Positions 34,701 through 44,189 of a stretch of DNA of 64,000 nt are shown here, piece by piece; the first letter of the stretch is position 1, and each line of letters begins with the position of its first letter. The notes beneath the pieces are model-generated. The model saw only the letters and a list, made by a program, of their open reading frames with translations, searched no databases and was not told where the DNA came from. Origin of the DNA: Mytilisepta virgata (Eukaryota; Mollusca; Bivalvia; Mytilida; Mytilidae); contig CM051520.1 of the NCBI GenBank assembly GCA_028015205.1, positions 37,399,494 to 37,463,493 of the forward strand, written 5' to 3'. Position numbers and translations under genes: made by a program.

Positions 34701-37700
34701 GTCTGTCCCTAGCCCCTATATCTCCAAAAGAAGTTTCAGATGTTGATATACAGTCATGTAGGTCACACTTTTATCTTTTGCTTAAGTTTGGTCTTTGTTG
34801 TTAGCTGAATTAATTGTTAGCTTAGGTTTACCATATTATCTCTATAAAAATCTTTGTTAATAGTTACAACACATGAAAAAATGATTGTGCACTAATTTCT
34901 ACACAAAAAGTAACAGGTGAGCGATTAAGGCTCTTGGGAGCCTCTTTGTTTTAAAACTATGTCAGTAACATTTCTACATGTAGTTTTACACTTAAAAGTA
35001 TAATACAGAATTACCGCCTGTTTGTAAAGTGTAGGAACAATCAAGCACCTTGAATTGAAAGAATAAGTATTCATTTAATTTTGTTTGTATCAAGATTCAT
35101 TATCTAAATATTTCATTGTTTTTAGGATACCGAATGTCATTTTAGCAATGATATTTTTGTCTAAAAATTCATATAAAATATATATATATATATATACATT
35201 TGTATAATGAACAGACAGTATTTCAGTTAACTTTCAAAATACTTCTCTCACAGGAAAGACATTCAGATAAATCCAGGAGACACAAAAGAAGTAGGTCAAG
35301 AGATCACAAACATAAACGAAGACATTCTTCACGAGACAGGAAAAGAAGTCCCAGTCGGAGTAAAGATCGACACAGGAAACATAAGAGAAGTAGAAGTAGG
35401 GAAAAGCATTCTAGGCGATCACACAGAAGCAGGAGTCATCACAGGAGTCCTCATAGACACGAAAGTCCTGATCGTTACCATAGAAGTCCTGAGAGGAAAT
35501 CCAGGAGGAGTCCTCCTGTAAATAAACCTTTTACATTTAAAGATCAAATGAGGCAGCAGCTCCTGAAAGCAAGCAAAATCCTTCAGAATAATGAAGGCTT
35601 GGATGGAAAAGAATTAGGTATGTCTAAATGCAAACAGCTTATATGTTTAAAAAGATAAATTCCATGGATGAACTCTTGTACCCCCGCTCCAAAGGAGAGG
35701 GTTCCGTCTGTCCATGCGTGCATCCACCAAGGGTCATGTGAGCTATTGCCATCACTTTCCGTCTGTCCGACCGTCTTGAACTTCTTCTAGAGAACTGCTG
35801 TATGGATTGAAACAAAAATGGCACAAATATTCCTTACAAGGTGCTGATCCATCATCCAACATGACCGCCAGCAGGACTCTATGTGAAATAGATACAAAAA
35901 TCTTCTTCTAGAGAACCGCTGAATGAATTGAAACCAAACAAGGCATGATTGTTCCTTTTGAGGTGCTGACCAAGAGCTCTTACTATGTTACCGATCCGCC
36001 ATCGAAGATGGCCGCAAGCGGGGGACTTAATCTAACATAGGACCCTATGGGAAATACTTACAAAAATCTTCTTCTAGAGAACCACTGAATGGATTGAAAC
36101 CAAACATGACATGAATGTTCCTTATGAGATACTGACCAAGTGTTGTTACTTTGTTGCTGATCCGTCATCCAACATGGCCGCCAGCGGGTGGACTTAGTTT
36201 ATCATAGGACCCTATGAGAAATACATACAAAAATCTTCTAGAGAACCACTGAAAGGATTGAAACCAAACATGGCATGAATGTTCTTGATCAGGTGCTGAC
36301 CAAGTGTTGTTACTTTGTTGCCGATTCGTCATCTAACATGGCTTCAGTGGGGAACTTAGTTTAACATAGGACCCAATGAGAATTACATACAAACGGCTTC
36401 TTTTTTGAAAATTACTGAATGGATTGAATTTCATTTAGCAATTAACAAATGGAAATATCAGGTGAGCGATACAGGCTCTTGGGAGCCTCTGGTTTTAAGG
36501 CAAAGGTCAAATGTCATGGTTACTTTGACATTTTGCATTTCTTTAACAGCTTTGTGGATACAAAAGAACTTCCATTTTCAAATGGGCTAACAGAAATTTT
36601 CACTAGTTTCTAAATGAAATGAAGATGCTGCCATTTAAAACATCACTTAATTTTTTTTAGAAATTACATTTACCATAAGATATTTCAAAATGGCATATAA
36701 GAACCAGGCTAATGATTTATGTTGTTGTAAGCATTTAGTTTCTTTGTAAAACTAACATTAAATTCCATGTTACATGTAACTTTAACTGATGATAGTTCCT
36801 TAAATATTGTTTCAGAATTACCAAAAGAAAAACCTAGCAATTTACCACTGAATTCCAAGGATGTATTTTCATCGATATCTTCTGGGTCTGGAGTCACTCC
36901 TCAGATGGCCTTACTTCAGACTATGGCCACTATGCATCAGAAGGTAAATAATGAAATTCATGACAGAATAATTATCTATAACAGTTAACTTTTGTCCAAA
37001 CTATAACCAACAGAGAATCAAGATAGTATGAAATTGACATTGTTGGGTTAAACTGGTTTTATGCATAGTTAAACCTCATCCTTTACTATCTTTACCCTCT
37101 GTTATATATAATCTTTTGTAATACCGTTATAATATTTTTACTCTATACAATTTTATTATATAAAATAAGTAACATTTTAACTGTTTTAAAATGTTTTATC
37201 ATTATTATGTATGAAGTAACTGTTGAAGGGCAACAGTTTTCAGAATGATTTATTACTGCAAACATGTATCTGAATTTGATTGATGATAACCACAACAAAA
37301 CAGTTATAGAGTGAGCTCTTGTACAACAGCTGTTTTATTTGACCCTCTGACCTAACTGTTACCTCCAGCTTTTGCTAACAGTTTGTTCTTCAGTAAAAAA
37401 AATTATTACAAATTCACTCCTGGAAAAAATAATTGGAACAATTGAAACCAAAAGGACATGGCACGATTTGGCCTGATATTTGGACCCTTGAATTCCAAAA
37501 TCAAAAAGTAACGAAATACTTACTCTGTCATAAGTACTCTTAAAATGTTGCAGTTTAAGGAACATGTTTTGTTTTCAACTAGAAATTTCTGTAGTAACCG
37601 CAATATGCTGTCAAAAATGGCAAATTGTTAAGAAATCATTGAAAAACTCCAAATTTCAATCATATTTGGACCTTTGAATTAAAATTTTGATATGAGCAAC

Positions 37701-40700
37701 AACCTTGCCCAATAAGATATTTCACTGTGTGTATGTAATACAAACATCAATCTAATTAAAATGAGTTCTCTGCACTTGCTCTTTATTTTCGTTCGGTTGT
37801 TTAAATGTTGCATGTGGGAGATCTAACTACAGCCGCTTGAGGGTCATGTCTAGGGTCAAATTTGCTGTAGCCAATCAGCGATGCGGCTATAAAATCTTAG
37901 GGTATTGAACTGGCATAGAAGTTATTGCAGCATGTAGAGTAATTTTAATTAGATTGGGCAAACATTATATTAAAAGTCTTTTTGGACAAGGCTGTTGTTC
38001 ATAGTTGTTTTGACCAAAATGTACAGTGAAAACACTAAATTTTCTTCAAAACCTTGATTTAGTAGACATTCATGACGTCATCGTTGCATCATGGGAAGGC
38101 ATTTTGTACAATGATTGATAGATTGTGAAGTTGGATCATTATATGATAAAAATGATACAAATTTGAATCTGAAATCTTAATGTTAACTTTTCTTGTCAGA
38201 TGGCTGAATGGCTGAAATTATACCATTTTCTTTGATGGAATGGTCCTTAGGTGGTTCACTTTCAAAATTACCATTGTTACCAAAAATCTGACAAATCAAC
38301 AAATTAATGTTAAAAAATCTTGAATGTGTCTTTTAAACTACAGGGCAATTTAGACCATACCTGTTTGAATGATCCTTAGGTGGTCCCCTTTCGTAATTTT
38401 TTTAAGGGTTTTTTTTTAATGTTGTTTAATTCCTATTAATGGTTTTTTTTTTATGAAATCCAGGTGAATGATAAAGGATCCTGGGAGTGTCTAGTTTATT
38501 CTGTTACATCCTTGAAGTGATAAAACAAGAAATGAGCTGTCAAAATTGGAGCAGGAAAGATTTTTATGCATTACTGTTTGCATCCACCGACTGCCAGTCT
38601 GATCCGTCTTACCTTCTGCAGTTCTAATAACCAGACTTTTAAGCTCACCTGTCCTAAGATCATATCCTCTGAAACCACTAAACCACTGGCTTATATCTCA
38701 AAAACTAAAGCATTTAGAGCAAAACAGACAAGGGTAAAAATGTTCATCAGGTCAAGATCTACCTGCCATGAAATTTTCAGACGAATCGGTCAACCCATTT
38801 TTGGGTTATTAACCATGAATTGTAAATTTTAAGAAAATTTTGCAGTTTTAGGTTATTAGCTTGAATATTATTATAGATAAAGACAAACTATTAACAGCAA
38901 AAATGTTCAGCACAATGAGATCTACAAATAAGTCAACATGACCAAAATCGTCAATTGACCCTTTATAGGAGTTTTTGTGCTTGAAAGATTATTTACATGG
39001 TCCAACATTGTCACAGATATTTAGGGCATTACTTGAAATAGATCAAATGGAGCATCAAGGTCATTGAAAAATTCCATAGTAACTGATGAAAAAGTCCCTA
39101 GCAACCATATATATTTGGGATAAGGATCCTATATTTTAGCTGTACAGTTCAATATTAAGGAGAAAATTGCGACGGTATACATTAATAGCAAAAATAATGA
39201 TTGATGCGAGATCTACCAGTACACAAAATATAACAGGTGAGAGATTCAGCTCGTGGGAGCCTCTTGTTCCATTTGAAAATCTTGTTAAAAATGGGCATGC
39301 TGTGTTACATCTAGTTTTGAATTGACAAGGTCTTCTGTTTTTGACTTCCTTGAACAGATAATCAGGATTTTAAATTTCAATTCTTGATCATTTATCTTCT
39401 GGATATTGACAGAATCTAAATATTTTCTCATACAATATGCATGTGCATTAAGCTCATATAGCCGTCAGATTATATTACTGGTAATTGTTAGAAACAAAAG
39501 AGTAAAATGTAACAGCATGTAATTTTCATTTTATGTCATGATTTGTAGGCTCAGGAAATGACAGGTATTGCTGTACCTAAATATTACAATCCCGCAGCAG
39601 TAAACCCACTGAAGTATGCTGAACAAGTACAGAAACGTAAACTCTTGTGGTCAAAGGCTAAAGATCATAAAGAGGTATACTCAAATCATATTATAAAGTA
39701 ATTTTCTTTTAATTTTAATGGTAAAGAGTAAAATAAGTGTTTTTTTAGCTCACCTGGCCAAAGGCCATGTGAGCTTTTGCAATCACTTGGCGTCCGTAAA
39801 CTTTCACATATTGATCATCTCCTCTAAAACCAATGGAGCAAATTTAACCAAACTTTACAGGAATGATGTATGGAAGGTCCTTTACCAAGATTGCCGAAAT
39901 TTTTCCGATCCGCCAAAAAACATGGCTGCCAGAGCAGGACATAGTTTAACATTGGACCCTATGGGAAAACAGGTTAAAGTTTATCTCCTCTGAAACTACT
40001 TAATGAGCAAATTTAACCAAACTGTTCTGGAATGATGTATGTAAGGTCCTTTAGCGGGATTGCTCATTTCGTTCGAATTTGACAAACATCATGGCTGACA
40101 GCAGGAACATAGTTTAACATACATGCCTATGGAAAAAAACATATTTTGATCATCTCCTCAAAAACTATAATAGCAAATTGAATAAAACTGTACTGGAATG
40201 ATGTATGGGAGGTCCTTTACAAAGTTGGCTCATTATGTTCAAATCTGAGAAAAACATGGCCGCCAGAGGGGAAATACTTTTAACTTTGGACCCTATGAGA
40301 AAAATATATTTTGATCATCTGCTCTGAAACTTTTGAAGCAAATTCAACCAAAGAATTAATGGAAGTTTGTAGAAACATTTTGTCAAGTGACCGATACAGG
40401 CTCAGCCCACTGAGCCTCTAGTTTTTAATATCTTGTCTGCGATGAAAAGGCGAGATACAGGTAATACTTTCCGGCGGCGACGGTGGCGTAAACTTTTTTA
40501 ACACTTAATAATATTGCACATGTAATATATACAGGTAAGATTTATGGTCCACAAGGTAGCTTATTGTATAAGGTTTGCCGCAGTATACTTGTCTTGTAAC
40601 CCTGACCTCATTTTCATGGTTCACTGACTTCATAAACACGAATTTAAAATCTGCGTCCAATTTCACGGTTAAATCCATTTCTTAGCAACTGTAATACCTA

Positions 40701-42443
40701 GGCCAAACATATTTGGTCTATAGATAGTTTTTAGTGGGAACATGTCAGTCTGACACCTGGCTATGGACCTTGACCTCATTTTCATGCTTGAGTGACTCAA
40801 TTTTTAGCTCATGTGTGCTATTGCCATCACTTGGTGGCCGTCGTCGTCGTAAACTTTCACTTAAAGATCTTCTTGTCTGAAACCACTTAGCCAATTGGAA
40901 CAAAATTTAGCAGCAATGGTCCTTAGGTGGTCCTCTTTGAGAGTTGTATCTGACAACTCGGCTCGTCATCCAAGATAGCCGCCACACCGAACATAGTTTA
41001 ACATAGGACCCTAAGGGAAATTTAATTAAAGATCTTCTTGTCTGTAACTAGTTGTCCAATTAGAACAAAACTTAGCAGCAATGGTCCTTTTGTGGTCCTC
41101 TTTGAAAAGTTAAATCCAGGTGAGCGAAACAGGCTCTTGAGAGCCTCTAGTCAGCAACTGTAATACCTAGACCAATACGTGTTTGGTCTTTAGATAGTTC
41201 TTAGTGGGTGCATGCAAGTCTGACACCTGTCTCTGGTCATTGACCTCAATTGCATGCATTGCAATTTCCTATGACTTGCAAAATGTCTGGTATCAGATAA
41301 TCATTATTCTGTGTCCATGTGCATACTCAGCCGCGACATATATTGTGTGTCCACTCTTGTTTTTCAATTCTTTTATTAAATGCAATGTTTTTGATCAATT
41401 TGCTAACTGACAAATGACTTCAAAAGGCCTGCCTCTAGTTTTACAGGGTAATTAAATGAAATAATTAGAGACATGGTTTGTCCATCTGTATGTCAATCTG
41501 TTGTCATTAAAGTCTGAAATCATCATAGACAATATGGCTGCTTGGTTATAATGTTTGACCAAATTATACCTTTTTAATATAGCTTATTAGGAAATAGTGC
41601 AGGTAAAACTTACCTTTTAAAGTAGTTTCATGAATAGGTCCAAGATAGTTATTCCTGAAGAAAGTTGAAAATTAATTATCTGATTTTGTAATAAGCAAAA
41701 TTACGGCTTGAAATTAGTTTTAAAAAAACTACAAAATTTTGGAGTTGAGCACATTATGAAATAAAAGCAGACATTGTCGTTAAAACTGGGTGCTTACTGT
41801 ACGCATGAACATAAATTTCTGGTTCTTAATTCTGGAACAATCAACTTCTAACAAATTTGCGGCCAGTATACATGTAAATACGAGGCATAAATAAAATATC
41901 AAGTTGCATTTGAAATTTCTGTTCAGAATGCAGAACTGTTGAAAGGTTTCACAAATAAAAGGACAAACTAACCATTGTTTTAATTTTCTTAGATCTAAAA
42001 TTCTGATTGATAATTTCTATGCACTTGCTGCCAGATGTCATGAAATTGATGATTTGATTGACATTACTTTATATTGAAAGCTAGCCTGTAAACATGAACA
42101 TTCTGCAATATAATGTTTAAGTCTCGAAGGATATAAAACAATATCTTATTATATTTAGGATAAAGAAAAAGAATGGAAAACATCAGCAGCTCTAGCATCT
42201 GATCCTGATGGAAAAACCAAAGCCAAATTCTGTAAATTGATGGGAATTAAAGATGAAAATGAGACTCAAGATGACAATGAAAACAATCAAACTGATACTT
42301 TAGAGGAGAAAAAGAAGCAGCATGCAGAACTATTTTCAAGGTTAGATAAAGACTATGAGTTTGCTCGTATGACAACTCACACACAGAGAGGAGTAGGACT
42401 TGGATTCTCCTCATCATCACAGTTCCCTGTACAACATCCATGA
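19957..42443 (+). CDS. RSRC2: RSRC2: arginine/serine-rich coiled-coil protein 2 (8 coding exons)
   Basis: Joined exons are 19957-20031, 30380-30509, 31871-31929, 34189-34449, 35254-35617, 36816-36943, 39549-39674 and 42159-42443. They keep frame at every GT-AG junction and give 475 aa; human RSRC2 is about 434. Residues ~89-270 are an SR/RS-rich region typical of splicing-associated nuclear proteins. It is followed by FTFKDQMRQQLLKASK, then the diagnostic C-terminal block: PKYYNPAAVNPLKYAEQ, KFCKLMGIK and THTQRGVGLGF, all nearly as in vertebrate RSRC2. RSRC2 is a poorly characterised nuclear protein linked to pre-mRNA processing. Exons 4-8 are certain by homology. Exons 1-3 rest on frame, splice sites and plausible sequence. 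Intron 1 is ~10.3 kb. AATAAA for the 3' end is at 42642-42647. Confidence 0.88.
20580..22599. mobile_element. 2.0-kb element with ~60-bp terminal inverted repeats in RSRC2 intron 1
   Basis: The left end (20580-20638) begins ACAAACGAAAGC and contains TTCAACCCACCATTTTCAT. The right end (22540-22599) is its near-perfect inverse. A second inverted pair, 30 bp and exact, lies at 21258-21287 and 22478-22507 (CCGTCAAAATTCAGTATGG core). In the right arm this pair directly continues the terminal repeat. In the left arm it is displaced by ~600 bp that include the palindrome at 20657-20820, so the left arm was itself invaded. No transposase ORF and no clear target duplication. Confidence 0.6.
20657..20820. 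repeat. 164-bp imperfect palindrome
   Basis: AATAATCAGTCATGGTC at the left is mirrored by GACCATGACTGATTATT at the right. Inner arms also pair (GGACAATTCCACCCT with GGGTGGAATTGTCC; GAAAC-GAG with CGAGTTTC at the centre). It would form a long hairpin and fits a foldback-type miniature element. The 119-codon ORF across it is a by-product. Confidence 0.75.
22845..22997. repeat. ~150-bp near-perfect palindrome
   Basis: The arm CATTGTCGGAAAATATAAAA and its continuation to TTTATTTGGGC is mirrored by GCCCAAATAAA to CCGACAATG. The loop holds GGCGAGCTTTAGTGAGCC. Outer arms (ACAATACATAGT / ACTTTGTATT) extend the match. This is a foldback miniature element. Confidence 0.75.
23002..23236. mobile_element. 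235-bp miniature element with short inverted ends
   Basis: TTTATCCTGCAATC (23002-23015) is repeated inverted as GATTGCAGGATAAA (23223-23236). An inner hairpin, TATTAGGTCA/TGACCTAATA, lies near 23160. It adjoins the preceding palindrome and may be part of the same insertion. Confidence 0.5.
23237..23785. other. Intron 1 stretch without recognised features
   Basis: AT-rich intronic sequence. Around 23570-23720 the repeated words CCCGAA and AACCCGAAT resemble 52060-52140, possibly a shared degenerate repeat. Confidence 0.3.
23786..24385. mobile_element. 3' part of a CTCACC/GGTGAGC-family element
   Basis: Ends with CAGGTGAGCGATTCAGACTC and GTGCCTCTTA. Its body matches the interior of the copy at 38642-39266 (shared CAAATAAGTCAACATGACCA, then AATCGTCAATTGACCC, and AAGTCCCTAGCAACCAT). 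The 5' end is missing. Confidence 0.6.
24386..25000. other. Intron 1 stretch without recognised features
   Basis: Very AT-rich. No repeat, splice-supported exon or RNA gene was seen. Confidence 0.3.
25001..25150. repeat. Tandem duplication, 75 bp x 2
   Basis: Two adjacent copies (25001-25075 and 25076-25150) share CCTTAAGAAAAGAGGTCATT and TCACATCACTTAGCTAGGT, with only three or four differences. Confidence 0.85.
25151..25763. other. Intron 1 stretch without recognised features
   Basis: AT-rich sequence with T-runs. Nothing gene-like or repeated was seen. Confidence 0.3.
25764..27804. mobile_element. 2.0-kb element with ~480-bp terminal inverted repeats
   Basis: The left arm 25764-26242 starts GGCCACCAATCGCTCTAAGT. 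The right arm 27329-27804 is its inverse, ending TTAGAGCGATTGGTGGCC, with about 95% identity by eye. Motifs such as GTGACTTGGAGGAAACC repeat within each arm. The ~1.09-kb centre holds a C18 run (near 26265) and a CCGTCTGTACGTCCGTCC stretch, and no transposase. Arms of this length would form a long RNA hairpin in the RSRC2 pre-mRNA. No clear target duplication. Confidence 0.8.
27805..28524. other. Intron 1 stretch without recognised features
   Basis: AT-rich intronic sequence with no support for an exon or repeat. Confidence 0.3.
28525..28555 (+). mobile_element. Degenerate 3' end of a CTCACC/GGTGAGC-family element
   Basis: CAGGTGAGCTATACAGGCAC then CTGGGAGACTC resembles the family 3' hairpin. 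The rest of the element is not recognisable. Confidence 0.4.
28671..30325 (+). mobile_element. Full-length CTCACC/GGTGAGC-family element (1.65 kb), Helentron/pearl-like
   Basis: The 5' end is a hairpin (AGCTCACCTGGCC, then GGCCATGTGAGC), then a (GTC)n microsatellite at 28719-28765. Next come core repeats with a ~161-bp period (322-bp double period: ACTGAACAGATTTCAACCAA near 28808, 29130 and 29450; AAAATGGCCGCCAGGG in each). A diverged region follows, then the 3' end CCAGGTGAGCGATTACAGG with hairpin GGCTCTCTAGAGCC. It sits in a T-run. There is no long ORF, so it is non-autonomous. Assignment to Helentron-type elements is inferred from architecture. Confidence 0.7.
30380..30509 (+). CDS. RSRC2: RSRC2 exon 2
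   Basis: Acceptor TTTTAG, then TLEDQYSMFEKMIGEEKE and further residues to TAVQ, donor GTAGGA. It is open only in this frame, and 43 codons plus one base give phase 1, matching exon 3. It starts only ~55 bp after the end of a large mobile element (28671-30325). Confidence 0.7.
30510..31870. other. RSRC2 intron 2, no recognised features
   Basis: AT-rich intron. A somewhat GC-richer stretch near 31190-31490 (ATGATGGCCGTTTTAACG) may be a degraded repeat. Confidence 0.3.
31871..31929 (+). CDS. RSRC2: RSRC2 exon 3
   Basis: A 59-bp exon between TTGCAG and donor GTAATT. The split codon AGT joins exon 2 (A|GT), and it then encodes VSKCSLAESVKKFMEKSSE. Phase 0 leads to exon 4. Confidence 0.7.
31930..34185. 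other. RSRC2 intron 3, no recognised features
   Basis: AT-rich intron with a short (TA)n at ~33890-33905. No repeat family or second gene is supported. Confidence 0.3.
34189..34449 (+). CDS. RSRC2: RSRC2 exon 4 (SR-rich, tandem acceptor)
   Basis: Encodes 87 codons starting GNTRSKSVSSDSGTSRESSK and continuing with repeated RS/SP motifs to SKDRRK. The acceptor reads TTTTAGCAG, so splicing at either AG keeps frame and adds or drops one Gln (start 34186 or 34189). The donor is GTTTTG. Confidence 0.9.
34913..34946 (+). mobile_element. 3' end of a CTCACC/GGTGAGC-family element in intron 4
   Basis: CAGGTGAGCGATTAAGGCTC then TTGGGAGCCTCT is the family 3' hairpin. No 5' end was found upstream. Confidence 0.6.
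35254..35617 (+). CDS. RSRC2: RSRC2 exon 5 (RS/RH domain and FKDQM motif)
   Basis: Encodes a dense Arg/Ser/His tract (ERHSDKSRRHKRSRSRDHK onward) ending in FTFKDQMRQQLLKASKILQN, the start of the conserved C-terminal half. The acceptor is CTCACAG and the donor GTATGT, phase 1 (GAA TTA G). Confidence 0.95.
35731..36492 (+). mobile_element. CTCACC/GGTGAGC-family element in intron 5
   Basis: The 5' part is worn (GGTCATGTGAGCTATTGCC). Core repeats with a 166-171-bp period start near 35892, 36063 and 36229 (AATCTTCTTCTAGAGAACC; ATAGGACCCTATG). The 3' end is CAGGTGAGCGATACAGGCTC plus TTGGGAGCCTCTGG. Confidence 0.65.
36816..36943 (+). CDS. RSRC2: RSRC2 exon 6
   Basis: Acceptor GTTTCAG. The split codon GAA joins exon 5. 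It encodes LPKEKPSNLPLNSKDVFSSI and onward to MALLQTMATMHQK, with donor GTAAAT at 36944. Confidence 0.92.
37692..38002. mobile_element. 311-bp miniature inverted-repeat element in intron 6
   Basis: ATGAGCAACAACCTTGCCC (37692) is mirrored by GGACAAGGCTGTTGTTCAT (ending 38002). Inner arms CAATCTAATTAAAAT and ATTTTAATTAGATTG also pair, so the imperfect arms extend ~70 bp. No coding potential. Confidence 0.65.
38460..38494 (+). mobile_element. 3' end of a CTCACC/GGTGAGC-family element in intron 6
   Basis: CAGGTGAATGATAAAGGATC then CTGGGAGTGTCTAG fits a diverged family 3' end. Upstream, TCCTTAGGTGGTCCCCTTTC matches core repeats of other copies. Confidence 0.5.
38642..39266 (+). mobile_element. 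CTCACC/GGTGAGC-family element in intron 6
   Basis: Starts AGCTCACCTGTCC and ends CAGGTGAGAGATTCAGCTC then GGGAGCCTCTTG. The interior matches 23786-24385, showing two copies of the same subfamily in two introns of one gene. Confidence 0.65.
39549..39674 (+). CDS. RSRC2: RSRC2 exon 7
   Basis: Encodes AQEMTGIAVPKYYNPAAV, then NPLKYAEQVQKRKLLW. This is the most diagnostic block of RSRC2. The acceptor is TTTGTAG, the donor GTATAC, and both ends are phase 0. Confidence 0.96.
39747..40421 (+). mobile_element. CTCACC/GGTGAGC-family element in intron 7
   Basis: The 5' end is AGCTCACCTGGCC, then GGCCATGTGAGC, then GGCGTCCG. Core repeats with a 167-bp period include TTGGACCCTATGGGAAA near 39953 and 40287. 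The 3' end is GTGACCGATACAGGCTC, ending GAGCCTCTAG in a T-run. It begins only ~70 bp after the exon 7 donor. Confidence 0.7.
40806..41150 (+). mobile_element. Short CTCACC/GGTGAGC-family element in intron 7
   Basis: Starts AGCTCATGTGTGC with GTCGTCGTC microsatellite. It has two core repeats (GATCTTCTTGTCTG twice) and ends CCAGGTGAGCGAAACAGG, then GAGAGCCTCTAG. Confidence 0.65.
41151..42158. other. Remainder of RSRC2 intron 7, no recognised features
   Basis: AT-rich. The words ACCTAGACCAATACG and TTGGTCTTTAGATAGTT repeat 40687-40735, so this is a partial dispersed repeat split by the element at 40806-41150. Confidence 0.35.
42159..42443 (+). CDS. RSRC2: RSRC2 exon 8 (C-terminus and stop)
   Basis: Encodes DKEKEWKTSAALASDPDGK through KFCKLMGIK, a Glu/Lys coiled-coil-like stretch, and THTQRGVGLGFSSSSQF, then TGA at 42441. 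The acceptor is ATATTTAG. It matches the vertebrate C-terminus in order and spacing. Confidence 0.96.
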   Translation, partial: DKEKEWKTSAALASDPDGKTKAKFCKLMGIKDENETQDDNENNQTDTLEEKKKQHAELFSRLDKDYEFARMTTHTQRGVGLGFSSSSQFPVQHP

Positions 42444-42641
42444 TTATCAAAGTGCTTATTCTGTTGTTATTTTGTTAATTATGCAGTTATCATTTTATCA
42501 CAATCATAAATCATGTACGAGTTATATTAGCAGCTTTTTGTGCTGATCATATTTCTAATTTAATGAGAATTAAAGAGGTCTGAATGGAACTTTGTTTTAT
42601 TTAAATTGCTTAGAGGTTAATTCAGATAATTGCAGCTGTTA

Positions 42642-42647
42642 AATAAA
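42642..42647 (+). promoter_or_regulatory. RSRC2: Polyadenylation signal AATAAA of RSRC2
   Basis: The first canonical AATAAA after the stop codon, ~200 nt into the 3' UTR. Confidence 0.6.
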
Positions 42648-43090
42648 GAAGGAAGACTTCTTTCTTTTTTTGTAATGAATATTCTGCAGAGGGCAAGTGA
42701 ACTCTTGCCATCAATGCTGTTATAAATTTTACTTTAAATATCTTATCTCAAATCCCTTTACAACATTTAATAAAACTTTGGGAGAGGCTTCTCCAGCAGT
42801 CCCTGTTCTAAATTATTCGTAGGAGTCCAGACCTTGCAGCAATATAAGCATACTGAGAGTTGAAGAATATTAAAATGTTCACATAAGTCACTTCTACCAG
42901 ACGAGACCAAACTTGGAATATTCCTGTGTGTAGTCTCCTTTCAAATTTGAGTTTAAGCACCAACCCTCAGACTTGTATACTAGATACCTTTTCTAACAAC
43001 AGAAAATCAACAAAAAATACTATTTTCAATCTTCTGCTGAAAGTACTGGCGCAGTCAAGACAATAAACTAAGTTTGGATCGTCCCGTTAT

Positions 43091-44033
43091 TAGTCCAGTC
43101 AATCTAGCATAAATTTGACCCTAACCTTAAAGTAATTTGCAAAAGAAGATTTTTAAGTTTTAATCTTTAGCATTATACCCCAAATATACACAGAAAAAAG
43201 TCTAACAAAATCTAACTTGAGGAAGACTAAAAAATCACAATTTTAAAATTCCTATGGAGATTTGCATTGAAAATGGGAGATAACTCTGCAAAAAAAGGCA
43301 GAAATATCAATAAAAATTGATACAAAATTTAACTTTACCGCTTCTACTCAGCAGAATGTATTGATTCTTGATATTTTATCCATCTTTAGAGTATAACAAA
43401 CAACTCTAAAGGTGTTTTCATAGCTTTTATCAAGCTACAACCAAGATTTCGTAATTTATTAGTTGACCATTTATTAAATTTTTCAACATGTCAAGGTAAA
43501 GAATCTCAAATTTAATAAAAATAATTAAGCATACATTATTCTTTTTGTGGTTTAAAGTTTCTTTAAACAAGGTAGATGCTGAACAAATATAATTTACAGA
43601 TATAAACAATACCAAATTTTCACATTATTTTTTCAAAATGGTCACAAAGCCACAAATATGCAATTTCTTTAATGAAAAATGTGCAAAAAAAAATTAAAAA
43701 TACCCATAACACTTCGGTTTTGTACATTTCATGAGCAGAAGATTATATAATATAGTCAAATACGAACTTATAACCCCATCAAAGTATCATACTTTACATG
43801 AATTTTAAAAAAATCAACAAAAAACTGACAAAAAAGACTAATTTTTGCAGAGTTATCTCCCCTTTCCAATGTTAATTTCCATAGGAAATTAAAGATGCTG
43901 ATTTTGAGTTTTCCTCAAGTTAGATTTTATGGGACTTTTTTCTGTGTATATTTGGGGCTTAATGCTATAGTTTAGAACTAAAACATTTTCTGTTGCAATT
44001 AGTTTGAGGTTAAAACTTAGTTTGACTGGACTA
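43091..44033. mobile_element. 943-bp element with ~220-bp inverted repeats between two convergent genes
   Basis: The left arm starts TAGTCCAGTCAATCTAGC and the right arm ends TTAGTTTGACTGGACTA. Both contain CCAAATATACACAGAAAAAA, TCTAACTTGAGGAA and GGGAGATAACTCTGCAAAAA in inverted order. The arms are ~80% alike by eye, and the AT-rich centre is ~500 bp. No ORF. It lies between the 3' ends of RSRC2 and the dynein light chain gene. Confidence 0.75.
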
Positions 44034-44086
44034 TATATGTATTTTGAGCATTAGTAGAAAAGAGAAATATTTTCTCATCTGAAACT

Positions 44087-44189
44087 ACCACCACCTGGGT
44101 GGTTTGCTGTCAGCATGCTTGGCTTGAGTATTGGAGGTCTTGTATTCAATCTTCATGCAACTAATTATAACAATCAATCAATCAATCAG
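44087..44189 (+). mobile_element. Possible tRNA-derived SINE fragment
   Basis: A tRNA-head-like stretch (TGGTTTGCTGTCAGCATGC, then GGTCTTGTATTCAATC, resembling A and B boxes) is followed within ~25 bp by (AATC)n. The match is weak. Confidence 0.35.
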
